Numbered from the stretch's first letter, positions 9,808 to 18,401 are shown. The stretch: DNA of 64,000 bases from Paraburkholderia bannensis NBRC 103871 (GCF_000685015.1 NZ_BAYA01000007.1:62001-126000), one strand, 5' to 3'. The notes: a model not told the origin generated them from the sequence alone. A program made the numbers and translations.

Positions 9808-9813
9808 AATATA
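9808..9813 (-). promoter_or_regulatory. Candidate -10 box for asd and its leader peptide
   Basis: TATATT on the minus strand, six bases before the leader ATG. This spacing fits transcription starting at the ATG itself. No good -35 is visible at the right distance (TTTGCC is 21 bp away), so an activator may be needed or the assignment is wrong. Confidence 0.4.
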
Positions 9814-9914
9814 CACGAAACAGTTAATTTGCGCGGCAAAAACCGCACTTTCAGCTATGTAGCCACCACGTTTCAAGGGCCCGAAATAAAGCACCTGAAA
9901 CACGCGCCAAATAA

Positions 9915-9944
9915 AAAGGGCACGCCTGCAAAGGCATGCCCTTT
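9915..9944 (-). terminator. Intrinsic terminator of leuB
   Basis: An imperfect 12-bp stem with arms AAAGGGCACGCC and GGCATGCCCTTT (one mismatch, 6-nt loop) is followed on the minus strand by a T-rich tail. It lies about 10 bp after leuB and isolates the leu genes from asd. Confidence 0.88.
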
Positions 9945-9954
9945 CATCCTGCTC

Positions 9955-11022
9955 TTACAGCGCCGCAACCACGGCGTCGCCCATCTCCACCGTGCCGACC
10001 TTCTTGCAGTCGGGCGTCACGATGTCGCCGGTACGGTAACCCTGTTCGAGCACCTTCTTCACGGCGTTTTCGATGCGCTGAGCCTGCTCTTCACGGCCCA
10101 GCGAGAAACGCAGCATCATGGCGGCCGAGAGGATCGTCGCGAGCGGATTGGCAACACCCTTGCCCGCGATGTCCGGCGCCGAACCGTGCGACGGCTCGTA
10201 CAGGCCCTTGCTGTTCTTGTCGAGCGAAGCCGACGGCAGCATGCCGATCGAGCCCGTGAGCATGGCGGCTTCGTCCGAGAGGATGTCGCCGAACATGTTG
10301 CCCGTGACCACCACGTCGAACGCCTTCGGCGCCTTCACGAGCTGCATCGCCGCGTTATCGACGTACATGTGCGACAGCTCGACGTCCGGATATTCCTTCG
10401 AGACATCGATCATGATGTCGCGCCAGAACTGCGACGTTTCCAGCACGTTGGCCTTGTCCACCGACGTCAGCTTCTTCTGGCGCTTTTGCGCCGCCTGGAA
10501 CGCGACGTGAGCGATGCGGCGCACTTCGGGTTCCGCATAGCGCATCGTGTCGAAACCTTCTCGCGCGCCCTTGAAAAGACCGTCCGGCGCTTCACGCGTG
10601 CCGCGCGGCTGGCCGAAGTAGATGTCGCCGTTCAGCTCGCGCACGATCAGGATGTCGAGGCCCGAAACGATTTCCGGCTTCAGCGACGACGCGCCCGTGA
10701 GTTGCGGATAGCAGATCGCCGGGCGGAAGTTCGCGAACAGCTCCAGGTGCTTGCGCAGACCCAGAATCGCCTGCTCCGGACGCAGTGCGCGTTCGAGCGA
10801 GTCGTACTTCCAGTCGCCCACGGCGCCGAACAGGATCGCGTCGGCGGACTTCGCCAGCGCCAGCGTCGCCTCGGGCAGCGGATGGCCGCTCGCCTCGTAA
10901 CCCGCGCCACCGACGGGCGCTTCTTCCAGCTCGAACTTTTCGTCGAGCGCGTTCAGCACCTTGACGGCTTCCTTGACGATCTCGGGGCCAATGCCGTCGC
11001 CCGGCAGCACTGCAATCTTCAT
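9955..11022 (-). CDS. leuB: 3-isopropylmalate dehydrogenase
   Basis: LeuB oxidises and decarboxylates 3-isopropylmalate with NAD+ to 2-oxoisocaproate in leucine synthesis. The 355 residues start [16 protein letters not shown] and include the family motifs [26 protein letters not shown] and the metal/substrate aspartates in VDNAAMQLV and [15 protein letters not shown]. The ATG is preceded by GAGGAAC. It is the last gene of the leuC-leuD-leuB set, 77 bp after leuD, and is followed by a terminator. Confidence 0.98.
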   Translation of the reverse strand: MKIAVLPGDGIGPEIVKEAVKVLNALDEKFELEEAPVGGAGYEASGHPLPEATLALAKSADAILFGAVGDWKYDSLERALRPEQAILGLRKHLELFANFRPAICYPQLTGASSLKPEIVSGLDILIVRELNGDIYFGQPRGTREAPDGLFKGAREGFDTMRYAEPEVRRIAHVAFQAAQKRQKKLTSVDKANVLETSQFWRDIMIDVSKEYPDVELSHMYVDNAAMQLVKAPKAFDVVVTGNMFGDILSDEAAMLTGSIGMLPSASLDKNSKGLYEPSHGSAPDIAGKGVANPLATILSAAMMLRFSLGREEQAQRIENAVKKVLEQGYRTGDIVTPDCKKVGTVEMGDAVVAAL

Positions 11023-11099
11023 CCTGGTGTTCCTCGCTGTATTTCGGTGGACGCGGTGGTTTCAGGCACCACCGCGCATTCGGACTTTAGCCGTCCAGT

Positions 11100-11750
11100 T
11101 CAGATGACGCGGTTGTTCAGCCACGGCTGGCGCGCAATGCGCTCGGCTTCGTACTGGCGGATCTTGTCGGCGTGACGCAGCGTGAGGCCGATATCGTCGA
11201 AGCCGTTCAAGAGGCAGTAGCGGCGGAACGCGGCGACTTCGAACGGATACGATTTCGAGCCGTCCGTTGTGCGCACAACCTGTTGCTCCAGGTCGATCGT
11301 GAGTTCGAAGCCATTGAACGCGTAGGTTTCGTTGAACAGATGATCGACGTCCGCTTCGCTCAGCACGATCGGCAGCAGGCCGTTCTTGAAGCAATTGTTA
11401 TAGAAGATGTCAGCGAAGCTCGGCGCGATGATCGCGCGGAAACCGTACTGATCGAGCGCCCACGGTGCGTGCTCGCGCGAGCTGCCGCAACCGAAGTTCT
11501 TGCGCGTGAGCAGCACGGATGCGCCTTGATAGCGCGGCTGGTTCAGCACGAAGTCCGGGTTGAGCGGACGCTTCGAGTTGTCCTGGCCCGGCTCGCCGTG
11601 ATCCAGATAGCGCCATTCGTCGAAGGCGTTCGGGCCGAAGCCGGTGCGCTTGATCGACTTGAGGAACTGCTTCGGAATGATCGCGTCCGTGTCCACGTTT
11701 TCGCGATCGAGCGGCGCTACGAGGCCGGTATGTACGATGAATTTTTCCAT
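11100..11750 (-). CDS. leuD: 3-isopropylmalate dehydratase small subunit
   Basis: LeuD is the swivelling small subunit of isopropylmalate isomerase; with LeuC it interconverts 2- and 3-isopropylmalate. The 216-residue protein shows [30 protein letters not shown] at the front (only part quoted as landmark: [14 protein letters not shown]), and the conserved [20 protein letters not shown]. It starts 19 bp after the leuC stop and is cotranscribed with it. Some Burkholderia carry a small entericidin-like gene between leuC and leuD; the gap here is too short for one. Confidence 0.97.
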   Translation of the reverse strand: MEKFIVHTGLVAPLDRENVDTDAIIPKQFLKSIKRTGFGPNAFDEWRYLDHGEPGQDNSKRPLNPDFVLNQPRYQGASVLLTRKNFGCGSSREHAPWALDQYGFRAIIAPSFADIFYNNCFKNGLLPIVLSEADVDHLFNETYAFNGFELTIDLEQQVVRTTDGSKSYPFEVAAFRRYCLLNGFDDIGLTLRHADKIRQYEAERIARQPWLNNRVI

Positions 11751-11769
11751 GATGCGTGGCCTTGACCGA

Positions 11770-13179
11770 TTAACCGAGCTTGCGAATATCGACGAAATGG
11801 CCTTCGATGGCCGCTGCGGCCGCCATGGCCGGGCTCACCAGGTGCGTGCGTCCGCCCGCGCCCTGACGGCCTTCGAAGTTGCGGTTCGAGGTGGACGCGC
11901 AGCGCTCGCCCGGCTCCAGCCGGTCGGCGTTCATCGCGAGGCACATCGAGCAACCCGGCTCGCGCCATTCGAAACCGGCTTCCGTGAACACCTTGTCGAG
12001 GCCTTCGCGTTCGGCTTGCGCCTTCACGAGACCCGAACCCGGCACGACCATCGCCAGGCGCACGTTCGCAGCGACGCGGCGACCGAGCTTCTTCACGACG
12101 TAGGCGGCCGAGCGCAGGTCTTCGATGCGCGCGTTGGTGCACGAGCCAATGAAGATCTTGTCCGGCTTGATCGACTCGATCGGCATGTTCGGTTCGAGCG
12201 CCATGTATTGCAGCGCGCGTTCCATCGCGTCACGCTTGACCGGGTCTTTTTCGCGCTCGGGATCCGGCACGCGACCGTCGATCGACACGACCATTTCCGG
12301 CGAGGTGCCCCACGTGACTTGCGGGACGATATCGGCCGCCGTCAGCTCGACCACGCGGTCGAAGTGCGCGCCGTCGTCCGAACGGAACTGCTTCCAGTAC
12401 TCGACAGCCTGGTCCCACTCCGCGCCTTGCGGCGAGAACGGACGGCCCTTCAGGTATTCGATCGTGGTGTCGTCCACGGCGACCATGCCGGCGCGCGCGC
12501 CGCCTTCGATCGCCATGTTGCAGACCGTCATGCGACCTTCCATCGTCAGGCCGCGGATCATCGAGCCGCCGAACTCCATGGCGTAGCCCGTGCCGCCCGC
12601 CGTGCCGATCTTGCCGATGATGGCGAGCACGATGTCCTTGGCGGTGCAGCCGCGCGGCAGCGTGCCTTCCACCTTGATGAGCATGTTCTTGCTCTTCTTT
12701 TGCAGGAGCGTCTGCGTGGCCAGCACGTGCTCGACTTCCGAGGTGCCGATGCCGTGCGCGAGCGCGCCGAACGCGCCGTGCGTGGACGTATGCGAGTCGC
12801 CGCAGACAATCGTCATGCCCGGCAGCGTCGCACCCTGTTCCGGCCCGACGATGTGCACGATGCCCTGGCGCTGGTCGCTCATCTTGAACTGCGTGATGCC
12901 GAAGGCGTCGCAGTTCGTGTCGAGCGTGTCCACCTGGAGCTTCGAGACCGGATCGGCGATACCGTGGCTGCGATCCGTCGTGGGCACGTTATGGTCGGAC
13001 ACGGCCAGGTTCGCGCTGATGCGCCATACCGGGCGCTCGTGCAGTTTCAGGCCTTCGAAAGCCTGCGGACTGGTGACTTCGTGCAGCAGATGACGGTCGA
13101 TATAAAGGATCGTCGTGCCGTCGTCTTCCGTGTGGACCACATGGGTGTCCCACAATTTGTCGTAGAGCGTCTTTGCCAT
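11770..13179 (-). CDS. leuC: 3-isopropylmalate dehydratase large subunit
   Basis: LeuC is the [4Fe-4S] large subunit of isopropylmalate isomerase. The 469 residues are normal in length. Cluster cysteines lie in [13 protein letters not shown] and [11 protein letters not shown], and [24 protein letters not shown] is the aconitase-family signature region. It is the first gene of leuC-leuD-leuB. The minus-strand CATAAT at 13227-13232 could be its -10, with A/T tracts further upstream. A 14-bp palindrome at 13308-13321 may be a regulator site. The ribosome site ahead of the ATG is weak. Confidence 0.98.
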   Translation of the reverse strand: MAKTLYDKLWDTHVVHTEDDGTTILYIDRHLLHEVTSPQAFEGLKLHERPVWRISANLAVSDHNVPTTDRSHGIADPVSKLQVDTLDTNCDAFGITQFKMSDQRQGIVHIVGPEQGATLPGMTIVCGDSHTSTHGAFGALAHGIGTSEVEHVLATQTLLQKKSKNMLIKVEGTLPRGCTAKDIVLAIIGKIGTAGGTGYAMEFGGSMIRGLTMEGRMTVCNMAIEGGARAGMVAVDDTTIEYLKGRPFSPQGAEWDQAVEYWKQFRSDDGAHFDRVVELTAADIVPQVTWGTSPEMVVSIDGRVPDPEREKDPVKRDAMERALQYMALEPNMPIESIKPDKIFIGSCTNARIEDLRSAAYVVKKLGRRVAANVRLAMVVPGSGLVKAQAEREGLDKVFTEAGFEWREPGCSMCLAMNADRLEPGERCASTSNRNFEGRQGAGGRTHLVSPAMAAAAAIEGHFVDIRKLG

Positions 13180-13583
13180 GATATGCGGGGATAAATTGAC
13201 TGCGGGGGGACTTGCGTTGTGAATTGATTATGCCACGCAAAAACCGCATCCCGCACCCCCTTCCGACCAAAAAAACCGATAAAAAACAGTGAGTTGGGTG
13301 GTAGTAGCGATACCTGTATCGAAGTTACCCGGCGCATGGCGCGGCGCATTTTTCGACTCCGAATCGATCGACGCGAAGCGAAGCCTTTGTTTTTCCGATG
13401 ATTTTTTTGCCTGAACGGAAAGCGTAAAACGCTGGAAACCGAGGACGCGCTCGAATAGAAGGTGCCATATCGGGCACGTCGATTGCGAGACGTGCGCCGC
13501 CGCACGAGCGTCCGGAATATGCTTGCATCACACTGAACCGACACGGACAACTCGCGGCACGATCAGGCAATCCTGGAGGCCTC
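13180..13583. other. Divergent intergenic region between leuC and the MipA-like gene
   Basis: About 400 bp with no convincing gene. It holds a candidate minus-strand -10 for leuC (CATAAT, 13227-13232), A/T tracts at 13268-13286 and 13390-13408, and the palindrome at 13308-13321. I found no leucine-rich leader ORF. Reading frames that cross it are extensions or shadows of neighbours. Confidence 0.6.
13308..13321. promoter_or_regulatory. 14-bp palindrome upstream of leuC
   Basis: CGATAC-CT-GTATCG, perfect 6-bp arms around a 2-bp centre, about 75 bp upstream of the candidate leuC -10. The position suits a LysR-type activator site, but I cannot name the regulator. The same region also lies 260 bp ahead of the divergent gene. 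Confidence 0.4.
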
Positions 13584-14561
13584 ATGCCATTCGCAACCCG
13601 TTCGCCCCGCAGCGCGCTCGTTCGCGCCGCTGCGTACAAGACAACAATCACAACAAGCCAATATTCGGGGCGGCACGCGCAGGCCCGCTCGATCAAGGGC
13701 GCCGCGATCGGACTCGCGCGCCAGTCCTCGATCGCCGTCGCGGCCACGGCCTGCGCGCTTGCAGCCTTCGCGCCGCGCGCCCAGGCGCAGACGCCCTCGC
13801 CGCTCGGCGAATGGCAGTATTCGGCGGGCATTCCGCTGGAAAAGCTCTATCAGCCCGATCGCCCGAACTTCGAAGCGCGCCTTGGCATCGGCTCGACTTT
13901 CGAGCCGCGCTACGACGGCTCCGACCGCTATCACATGATGGCCGGGCCGAGCATCGACCTGCGCTACAAGGACATCCTGTTCGGCTCGACGGGCGAAGGC
14001 TTCGGCGTGAATTTCCTGCAAGGCCAGAACTGGCGCATGAGCATCGCCGCGGCATACGACCTCGGGCGGCGCGGCCACGACGATCCGTCGCGACTGAACG
14101 GCATGGGCAACATCAATCCCGCGCCGCTCATGAAGATCGCGGGCGAATACGTGGTGTCGAAGGATTTCCCGCTGGTGGTGCGCGCGGCCTTTACGCGCAG
14201 CTTCGGCGGCTCGAACGGCTGGACTGCCGATCTGGGCACATATATGCCGCTGCCGGGCAGCAGCCAGACGTTCTACTGGTTCGCGGGCCCGTCGGTCACG
14301 TTCGCCGATTCGAACTACATGCAGAGCTGGTTCGGCGTGAACGGCCAGCAGGCCGCGGCGTCGGGCTATCGGCAATACAACGCGAGCGCGGGCCTTAAAT
14401 CGGCGGGCTTCGGCATCACGATGGTGTACTTCGTCAACAAGCACTGGTTCGTGAGCGCGGACGGCGCCATCAAGCGCCTGCTGGGCAGCGCTGCGCATAG
14501 CCCGATCATCCAGACCAAGACCGAAGGCGTCTGCGATCTGTCGATCAACTATCAGTTCTAG
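13584..14561 (+). CDS. MipA/OmpV-family outer-membrane protein
   Basis: MipA/OmpV proteins are beta-barrel outer-membrane proteins; some scaffold murein enzymes, but the role of this one is unknown. The 325-residue product has a long N-terminal region ending in a signal sequence (IAVAATACALAAFAPRAQAQ), then alternating hydrophobic strands such as FEARLGIGSTFEPRYDGSD and DLRYKDILFGSTGEGFGVNF, and ends INYQF with a C-terminal Phe, as barrels do. GGAGG five bases before the ATG supports this start, though the n-region of about 45 residues is long and an internal start cannot be excluded. It is convergent with the M48 protease gene. Confidence 0.85.
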   Translation: MPFATRSPRSALVRAAAYKTTITTSQYSGRHAQARSIKGAAIGLARQSSIAVAATACALAAFAPRAQAQTPSPLGEWQYSAGIPLEKLYQPDRPNFEARLGIGSTFEPRYDGSDRYHMMAGPSIDLRYKDILFGSTGEGFGVNFLQGQNWRMSIAAAYDLGRRGHDDPSRLNGMGNINPAPLMKIAGEYVVSKDFPLVVRAAFTRSFGGSNGWTADLGTYMPLPGSSQTFYWFAGPSVTFADSNYMQSWFGVNGQQAAASGYRQYNASAGLKSAGFGITMVYFVNKHWFVSADGAIKRLLGSAAHSPIIQTKTEGVCDLSINYQF

Positions 14562-14572
14562 GCAAGTCGCCT

Positions 14573-14613
14573 GAAAAAAAGCGGCCAGCGCGCATGATGC
14601 GCCGCTGGCCGCT
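14573..14613 (-). terminator. Intrinsic terminator, mainly for the M48 protease gene
   Basis: An 11-bp stem AGCGGCCAGCG / CGCTGGCCGCT (14580-14590 with 14603-14613) preceded by A7 on the plus strand. On the minus strand this reads as a stem followed by T7, just after the protease gene. The plus-strand side lacks a T-run, so termination of the MipA-like gene is less sure. Confidence 0.88.
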
Positions 14614-14643
14614 TGCTGATGGCGCCATCAGCTCAGGGCGTCA

Positions 14644-15408
14644 TCAGCCTTCGCTCTTGATGCGGCTCTGGATGTGCTGTGCACGGCTCGGCGACGACGG
14701 ATGCGAGCTGAGCATCGAGCTCTGGCCGCCGTCGATCTGCGCGAGCTTCTGGAAGGCCGTAACGAGGCCTTCGCGCTTCATGCCTTTCTTCTTTAGGAGA
14801 TCGAACGAGTAGTCGTCGGCCGCGCTTTCCTGCGTCTGCGAGAACTGCGCGTTGACGAACTTCTCGGTCAGGTCGCCAAGCTGCGACGAGCTCAACGACG
14901 ACGCCATCGCGTTGCCGCTCGCGCCTGCCGCCGTGCGGGCCGCGCTCACGGTATAGGCCGTCTGCATCGCCTTCTTCGAATGGCCGAGCGCCACGTGGCC
15001 CATCTCGTGCCCGATCACGCCGCGCAGTTCGTCGTCGTTCATCTTGTCCATCAGGCCGCTGTAGACGCGCACGCAGCCGTTGCCCATCGCCCACGCGTTG
15101 ATGTCCTGCGTCATGTAGACCTTGTAGTCGATCTTCTGGCCGTTCAGGGTCATGTCGCCGAAGCCGCTCATCACGCGCGTGAGGCGCTTGGCGTAGGCGC
15201 TGTTGGGGGCGGCCACCTTCGACTGCGCGTCGCTGGCCTTACAGGCTTCCTGCGAGACCGTCACGATGTCGCTGTCCGATAGCGACGCCGCCTTGTAAAG
15301 CGACGTGCCCGCCGACAGCGCAGCGGTAGGGTCGATGCTTTGCATGCCCGAACAGGCGCTCAACGCCACCGCGATCCCACATGCCAGACCAAGCTGAATC
15401 CTTGCCAT
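14644..15408 (-). CDS. M48-family zinc metalloprotease lipoprotein (LoiP/YggG-like)
   Basis: M48B lipoproteins are envelope zinc proteases linked to outer-membrane quality control. This 254-residue protein has a lipoprotein signal ending in LSAC with Cys19 as the lipidated residue, the zinc motif HEMGH (H134, E135, H138), and the downstream zinc ligand E194 in QESAADDYSFDLL. A serine-rich segment near 160-178 separates the helices. I start at the ATG of MARIQLGLAC because AAGGA lies ahead and the signal sequence then fits; the longer reading adds 16 residues that spoil it. No operon partner is apparent. Confidence 0.9.
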   Translation of the reverse strand: MARIQLGLACGIAVALSACSGMQSIDPTAALSAGTSLYKAASLSDSDIVTVSQEACKASDAQSKVAAPNSAYAKRLTRVMSGFGDMTLNGQKIDYKVYMTQDINAWAMGNGCVRVYSGLMDKMNDDELRGVIGHEMGHVALGHSKKAMQTAYTVSAARTAAGASGNAMASSLSSSQLGDLTEKFVNAQFSQTQESAADDYSFDLLKKKGMKREGLVTAFQKLAQIDGGQSSMLSSHPSSPSRAQHIQSRIKSEG

Positions 15409-15661
15409 TCTTATCGTCCTTATTGAAGGTTTTTGTAAGGATCGACAATCTAGCACCCGAGCGTTTCCGATGCACCCGTGGGCCGCGATTTTATGCTCAG
15501 CGTGTCAATTAAGCGCTATTTTCAGCACTATTTAACGGCACCGGCCTCGTAATAGGCCCGCCCGGCGTCGTCGCGCCGGTTGCAAACCGCGAGATCTCCG
15601 TGACCGGTGACCGTTGATCGGGCTCCTCATTTTCGGCTCATTCTGCGCCGCTAAGCTGACC

Positions 15662-15682
15662 CTATGGGCCAAAGGCCCATAG
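15662..15682 (+). promoter_or_regulatory. Perfect hairpin in the 5' region of the TerC gene
   Basis: CTATGGGCC-AAA-GGCCCATAG is a 9-bp perfect stem with a 3-nt loop, 45 bp before the TerC start. No T-run follows, so it is not an ordinary terminator. It lies in a 319-bp gene-free stretch (15409-15727) between the protease and TerC genes in which I see nothing else firm. It could be an operator or an RNA element; many terC-type genes carry a manganese riboswitch but I do not see that consensus. Confidence 0.45.
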
Positions 15683-15727
15683 CGCCCCACCCGCGCTTCC
15701 CTGCTTTCAACGCAAAGGATCGTCACC

Positions 15728-16732
15728 ATGCTCGCGTCGCTTGAGTCGCTTATCGCCACCACTTTCCTGGGCCAGCCCGTCTGGCTCTGGGCCGCGTTCA
15801 TCGCGGTGGTGATCGTGCTGCTCGCGCTCGATCTCGGCGTCCTGCACCGGGACGACCGAGAGATCGGCATTCGCGAAAGCCTCTGGCTCTCGCTTGGCTA
15901 CATCACCATTGGCCTGCTGTTCGGCGGCTTCATCTGGTGGCAGCTCGGCGCGCAGCCCGCGACCGAGTACGTCACCGGCTACCTGATCGAGAAGTCGCTC
16001 TCGCTCGACAACGTATTCGTGATCGCGTCGATCTTCGGCGCGCTCGCGGTGCCGCGCGCCTACCAGCATCGCGTGCTGTTCTGGGGCATCGTCGGCGTGC
16101 TCGTGCTGCGCGCGCTGATGGTGGGACTGGGCGCAGCGCTCGTTTCGCAGTTCGAATGGATGCTGTTCGTATTCGGACTGTTTCTTGCCGCCACCGGCGT
16201 GAAGATGCTGCTCGGCTCGAAGGAAGAAACGCGCGTCGAAGACAGCAAGATCCTGCGCACGATCCGCCGCGTTCTGCCCGTCACCGAGCGGCTCGAAGGC
16301 GGCGCGTTCGTGGTGCGGCGCGCGCATCCGGTCAGCGGCAAGCTCACGCGTTATGCGACGCCGCTGCTCGTCGCGCTGCTGATGATCGAGTTCGCCGACC
16401 TGATCTTCGCGGTCGATTCGATCCCTGCGATCTTCTCGATCACGACCGACCCGTTCATCGTCTACACAAGCAACATCTTCGCCGTGCTAGGCCTGCGCGC
16501 ACTGTTCTTCGCGCTCGCGGCGATGGCGCACCGCTTCTACTACCTCAAGCACGCGCTCGCGCTCGTGCTGGTGTTCATCGGCGCGAAGATCTTCCTGGTG
16601 GGCATCATCGGCAAGATTCCGGCGCTGCTGAGCCTGGGCGTGACGACAACGCTGCTGGTCGGCGGCGTGGTGGTGTCGCTCGTCAAGACGCGCCCTGCCG
16701 GTGACGAAAGCGGCAGCCTGAAGGCTCCCTGA
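15728..16732 (+). CDS. TerC-family integral membrane protein (Alx-like)
   Basis: TerC/Alx proteins are multi-pass inner-membrane proteins tied to tellurite resistance, alkaline response and manganese export. The 334 residues form about eight or nine membrane helices. Conserved acidic helix motifs are present: EKSLSLDNVFVIASIF and DLIFAVDSIPAIFSIT, whose aspartates are thought to handle metal. The length matches the Alx branch. It is followed at 115 bp by a zinc-ribbon gene and then a TerB-like gene on the same strand, a neighbourhood that supports a shared metal or envelope-stress role. Substrate cannot be decided from sequence. Confidence 0.9.
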   Translation: MLASLESLIATTFLGQPVWLWAAFIAVVIVLLALDLGVLHRDDREIGIRESLWLSLGYITIGLLFGGFIWWQLGAQPATEYVTGYLIEKSLSLDNVFVIASIFGALAVPRAYQHRVLFWGIVGVLVLRALMVGLGAALVSQFEWMLFVFGLFLAATGVKMLLGSKEETRVEDSKILRTIRRVLPVTERLEGGAFVVRRAHPVSGKLTRYATPLLVALLMIEFADLIFAVDSIPAIFSITTDPFIVYTSNIFAVLGLRALFFALAAMAHRFYYLKHALALVLVFIGAKIFLVGIIGKIPALLSLGVTTTLLVGGVVVSLVKTRPAGDESGSLKAP

Positions 16733-16847
16733 GCGCCTTGAGCACCTGGAACGCCTGGAACGCGCTCCTCATTCTTCGCTCATTTTTCTCTGCGAGGATG
16801 GTTTCCACGGCAGCCGCACCGGCTGCCGCCCCCGAAAGGAGTGCAAC

Positions 16848-17147
16848 ATGAAATGCCCGAACTGCCCTGACGTCACCCTCGCGATCGCCGAGCGTCATGG
16901 CGTCGAACTCGACTACTGCCCGCAATGCCGTGGGGTCTGGCTCGATCGTGGCGAACTCGACAGGCTGATCGAACGCGCCGCGCAGGGCCGCCCGGACATG
17001 CGGCGGCAATACGACGACGGCTATGAAGGCCACGGCTCACAACATAGCTCACAACACGGCTCGCAGCATCGCTCGCGCGACTACGGCCAACGCCACGGCG
17101 GACAGGAACGGCGCCGCAAATCGTGGCTCGAAGACATTTTCGACTGA
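16848..17147 (+). CDS. Small zinc-ribbon protein (zf-TFIIB type)
   Basis: The 99-residue protein has one N-terminal zinc ribbon: CPNC at residues 3-6 and CPQC at about 24-27, followed by RGVWLDRGELDRLI, the hallmark of the zf-TFIIB family. Then comes a flexible Ser/Gln/His tract (GSQHSSQHGSQH) encoded by three near-identical 12-bp repeats at 17034-17069, and a conserved end, SWLEDIFD. AAGGAG sits six bases before the ATG. The molecular function of this family is not known; here it lies between TerC and TerB-like genes. The His-rich repeat could bind metal, which is inference. Confidence 0.88.
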   Translation: MKCPNCPDVTLAIAERHGVELDYCPQCRGVWLDRGELDRLIERAAQGRPDMRRQYDDGYEGHGSQHSSQHGSQHRSRDYGQRHGGQERRRKSWLEDIFD

Positions 17148-17192
17148 ACCCAAGCCGCTCACTTTGCAACGATTGATCGAGGACTCCTGACC

Positions 17193-17606
17193 ATGCGCAC
17201 CTATACCAGCAACAGCCCGCAGGCCGCCGGACGCATCGTGGCCATCGCCCTGCTCGCCGACGGCCACCTGAACAGCAGCGAACTCGCTGCCGTGCATCGC
17301 GCCCGCATCGCCGAGCGCCTTGGCCTCGCGCCCGGCGAATTCAGCACGATCCTGCGCGATCTCTGCGAAGACCTCCTGCTGGCCAACGCGAACATGGACT
17401 GGAGCGATGCCTGCAAACTCGACTCCGACGTCATGCAGCAAGTGCTGCTTGAACTCGAAGATCCGAACCTGCGCGCCGAAGTGATGAGCCTGTGCCTGGT
17501 CGCGGTTCACGCCGACCGCCACCTCTCGGACGCCGAAGCGCAGTTGCTCGCCGTGCTGTCGAGGTCGTGGCAGGCGCATCCCTGGCAGCGCCTGCTGGCT
17601 TCCTGA
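17193..17606 (+). CDS. TerB-like protein
   Basis: TerB-fold proteins are small all-helical cytoplasmic proteins found with TerC and tellurite/stress operons; they are thought to bind divalent metal at a membrane-linked complex. This 137-residue protein has two repeats of the acidic TerB signature, ADGHLNSSEL (about 22-31) and ADRHLSDAEA (about 109-118), at equivalent places in two helical halves. It begins 45 bp after the zinc-ribbon gene, with GAGGA upstream, and is followed by a strong terminator, so terC, the zinc-ribbon gene and this gene look like one transcription unit. Confidence 0.78.
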   Translation: MRTYTSNSPQAAGRIVAIALLADGHLNSSELAAVHRARIAERLGLAPGEFSTILRDLCEDLLLANANMDWSDACKLDSDVMQQVLLELEDPNLRAEVMSLCLVAVHADRHLSDAEAQLLAVLSRSWQAHPWQRLLAS

Positions 17607-17680
17607 CATCGTCGCCTCTCGCCTCTTGATTTGCAGCACTTTCCGGCGTGCGACATGGACTTCCCCCTGAGTTGCACGCC

Positions 17681-17712
17681 ACGCGGCGAGCCCCACGCTC
17701 GCCGCGTTTTTT
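17681..17712 (+). terminator. Intrinsic terminator of the terC - zinc ribbon - terB unit
   Basis: A perfect 11-bp stem, ACGCGGCGAGC / GCTCGCCGCGT (17681-17691 with 17697-17707), 5-nt loop, followed by T6 on the plus strand, 75 bp after the TerB-like gene. Confidence 0.93.
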
Positions 17713-17744
17713 CCATTCATCCAGACGCACATCCAGTCACGCAC

Positions 17745-18401
17745 TCAAACGCACACCGCCCAGCCGAGCCCCCGCACATTGCGAATCACGGCATGGCCGA
17801 ATTTTCGGCGCACGCTATAGATCACGGCATCGACGGCATTGCTTTCCACTTCCTCGCCCCAGCCGTATAGCCGCTCCTCCAGTTGCTGACGCGAGAGGAT
17901 CGCGCCGGGGCGCTCCAGCAGCGCGAGCATCAATGCGTACTCACGCGCCGAAAGATCGTCGCTCTGGCCGTCGAAACTCAAGCGGCGCGCATTCATGTCG
18001 AGCGTCACGCGCGCGCTGCCCATCGTCGCCGAGGCGAAACCCGCCTTGCGACGCACGACCGCGCGAATGCGCGCAAGCAACTCCTTGCTCTCGAACGGCT
18101 TGACGAGATAGTCGTCCGCGCCCAGATCGAGGCCTTCGACACGCGTGTCCACGTCGTCGCGCGCGGTGATGATGATGACCGGCGTGGCGTCGCTCGCTTC
18201 GCGCAGGCCGCGCAGCACGTCCAGCCCGCTCATGTCGCCAAGCCCCAGGTCGAGCAGGATGGCCGTGTACGAACCGTCGCGCACAGCCGTGCGGCCGCTT
18301 TCGCCCGTACGCACCCAGTCGACGCTATAGGACGCGTCCTTCAGCGCGCGCAGCAGCGCGGGCCCGATCAGCAGATCGTCTTCGATCAGCAGAATCCGCA
18401 T
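17745..18401 (-). CDS. OmpR-family response regulator (QseB/PmrA/TctD-like)
   Basis: This is a two-component DNA-binding regulator of 218 residues. The receiver domain has acidic residues E7-D8-D9, phosphoacceptor D51 in AILLDLGLGD and K101 in DDYLVKPF. The C-terminal winged helix (about 125-218) includes LSAREYALMLALLERPG and AVDAVIYSVRRKF, ending in RGLGWAVCV. It lies 48 bp after the sensor kinase gene on the same strand, so they form a pair, with the kinase first. Members of this branch often bind two hexamers 11 bp apart; such repeats occur at several places in this window, one directly ahead of the kinase gene. Its signal is unknown. Confidence 0.93.
   Translation of the reverse strand: MRILLIEDDLLIGPALLRALKDASYSVDWVRTGESGRTAVRDGSYTAILLDLGLGDMSGLDVLRGLREASDATPVIIITARDDVDTRVEGLDLGADDYLVKPFESKELLARIRAVVRRKAGFASATMGSARVTLDMNARRLSFDGQSDDLSAREYALMLALLERPGAILSRQQLEERLYGWGEEVESNAVDAVIYSVRRKFGHAVIRNVRGLGWAVCV

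Noticed and set aside
9664..11175. Plus-strand frame of 503 codons opposite leuB
   Set aside because: It is antisense to the conserved leuB gene and crosses its terminator; the minus-strand Thr/Ile-rich ORF in the same area has far better support.
13325..13831. Minus-strand 168-codon frame overlapping the MipA-like gene
   Set aside because: It overlaps the signal-peptide region of a gene with a strong ribosome site and has no motif.
15409..15727. Manganese (yybP-ykoY) riboswitch upstream of terC
   Set aside because: I looked for the conserved loops of this riboswitch and did not find them; only a simple hairpin is present.
17034..17069. Repeat array that could be mistaken for a CRISPR
   Set aside because: The 12-bp units have no spacers and lie inside a coding gene, where they encode Ser-Gln-His.
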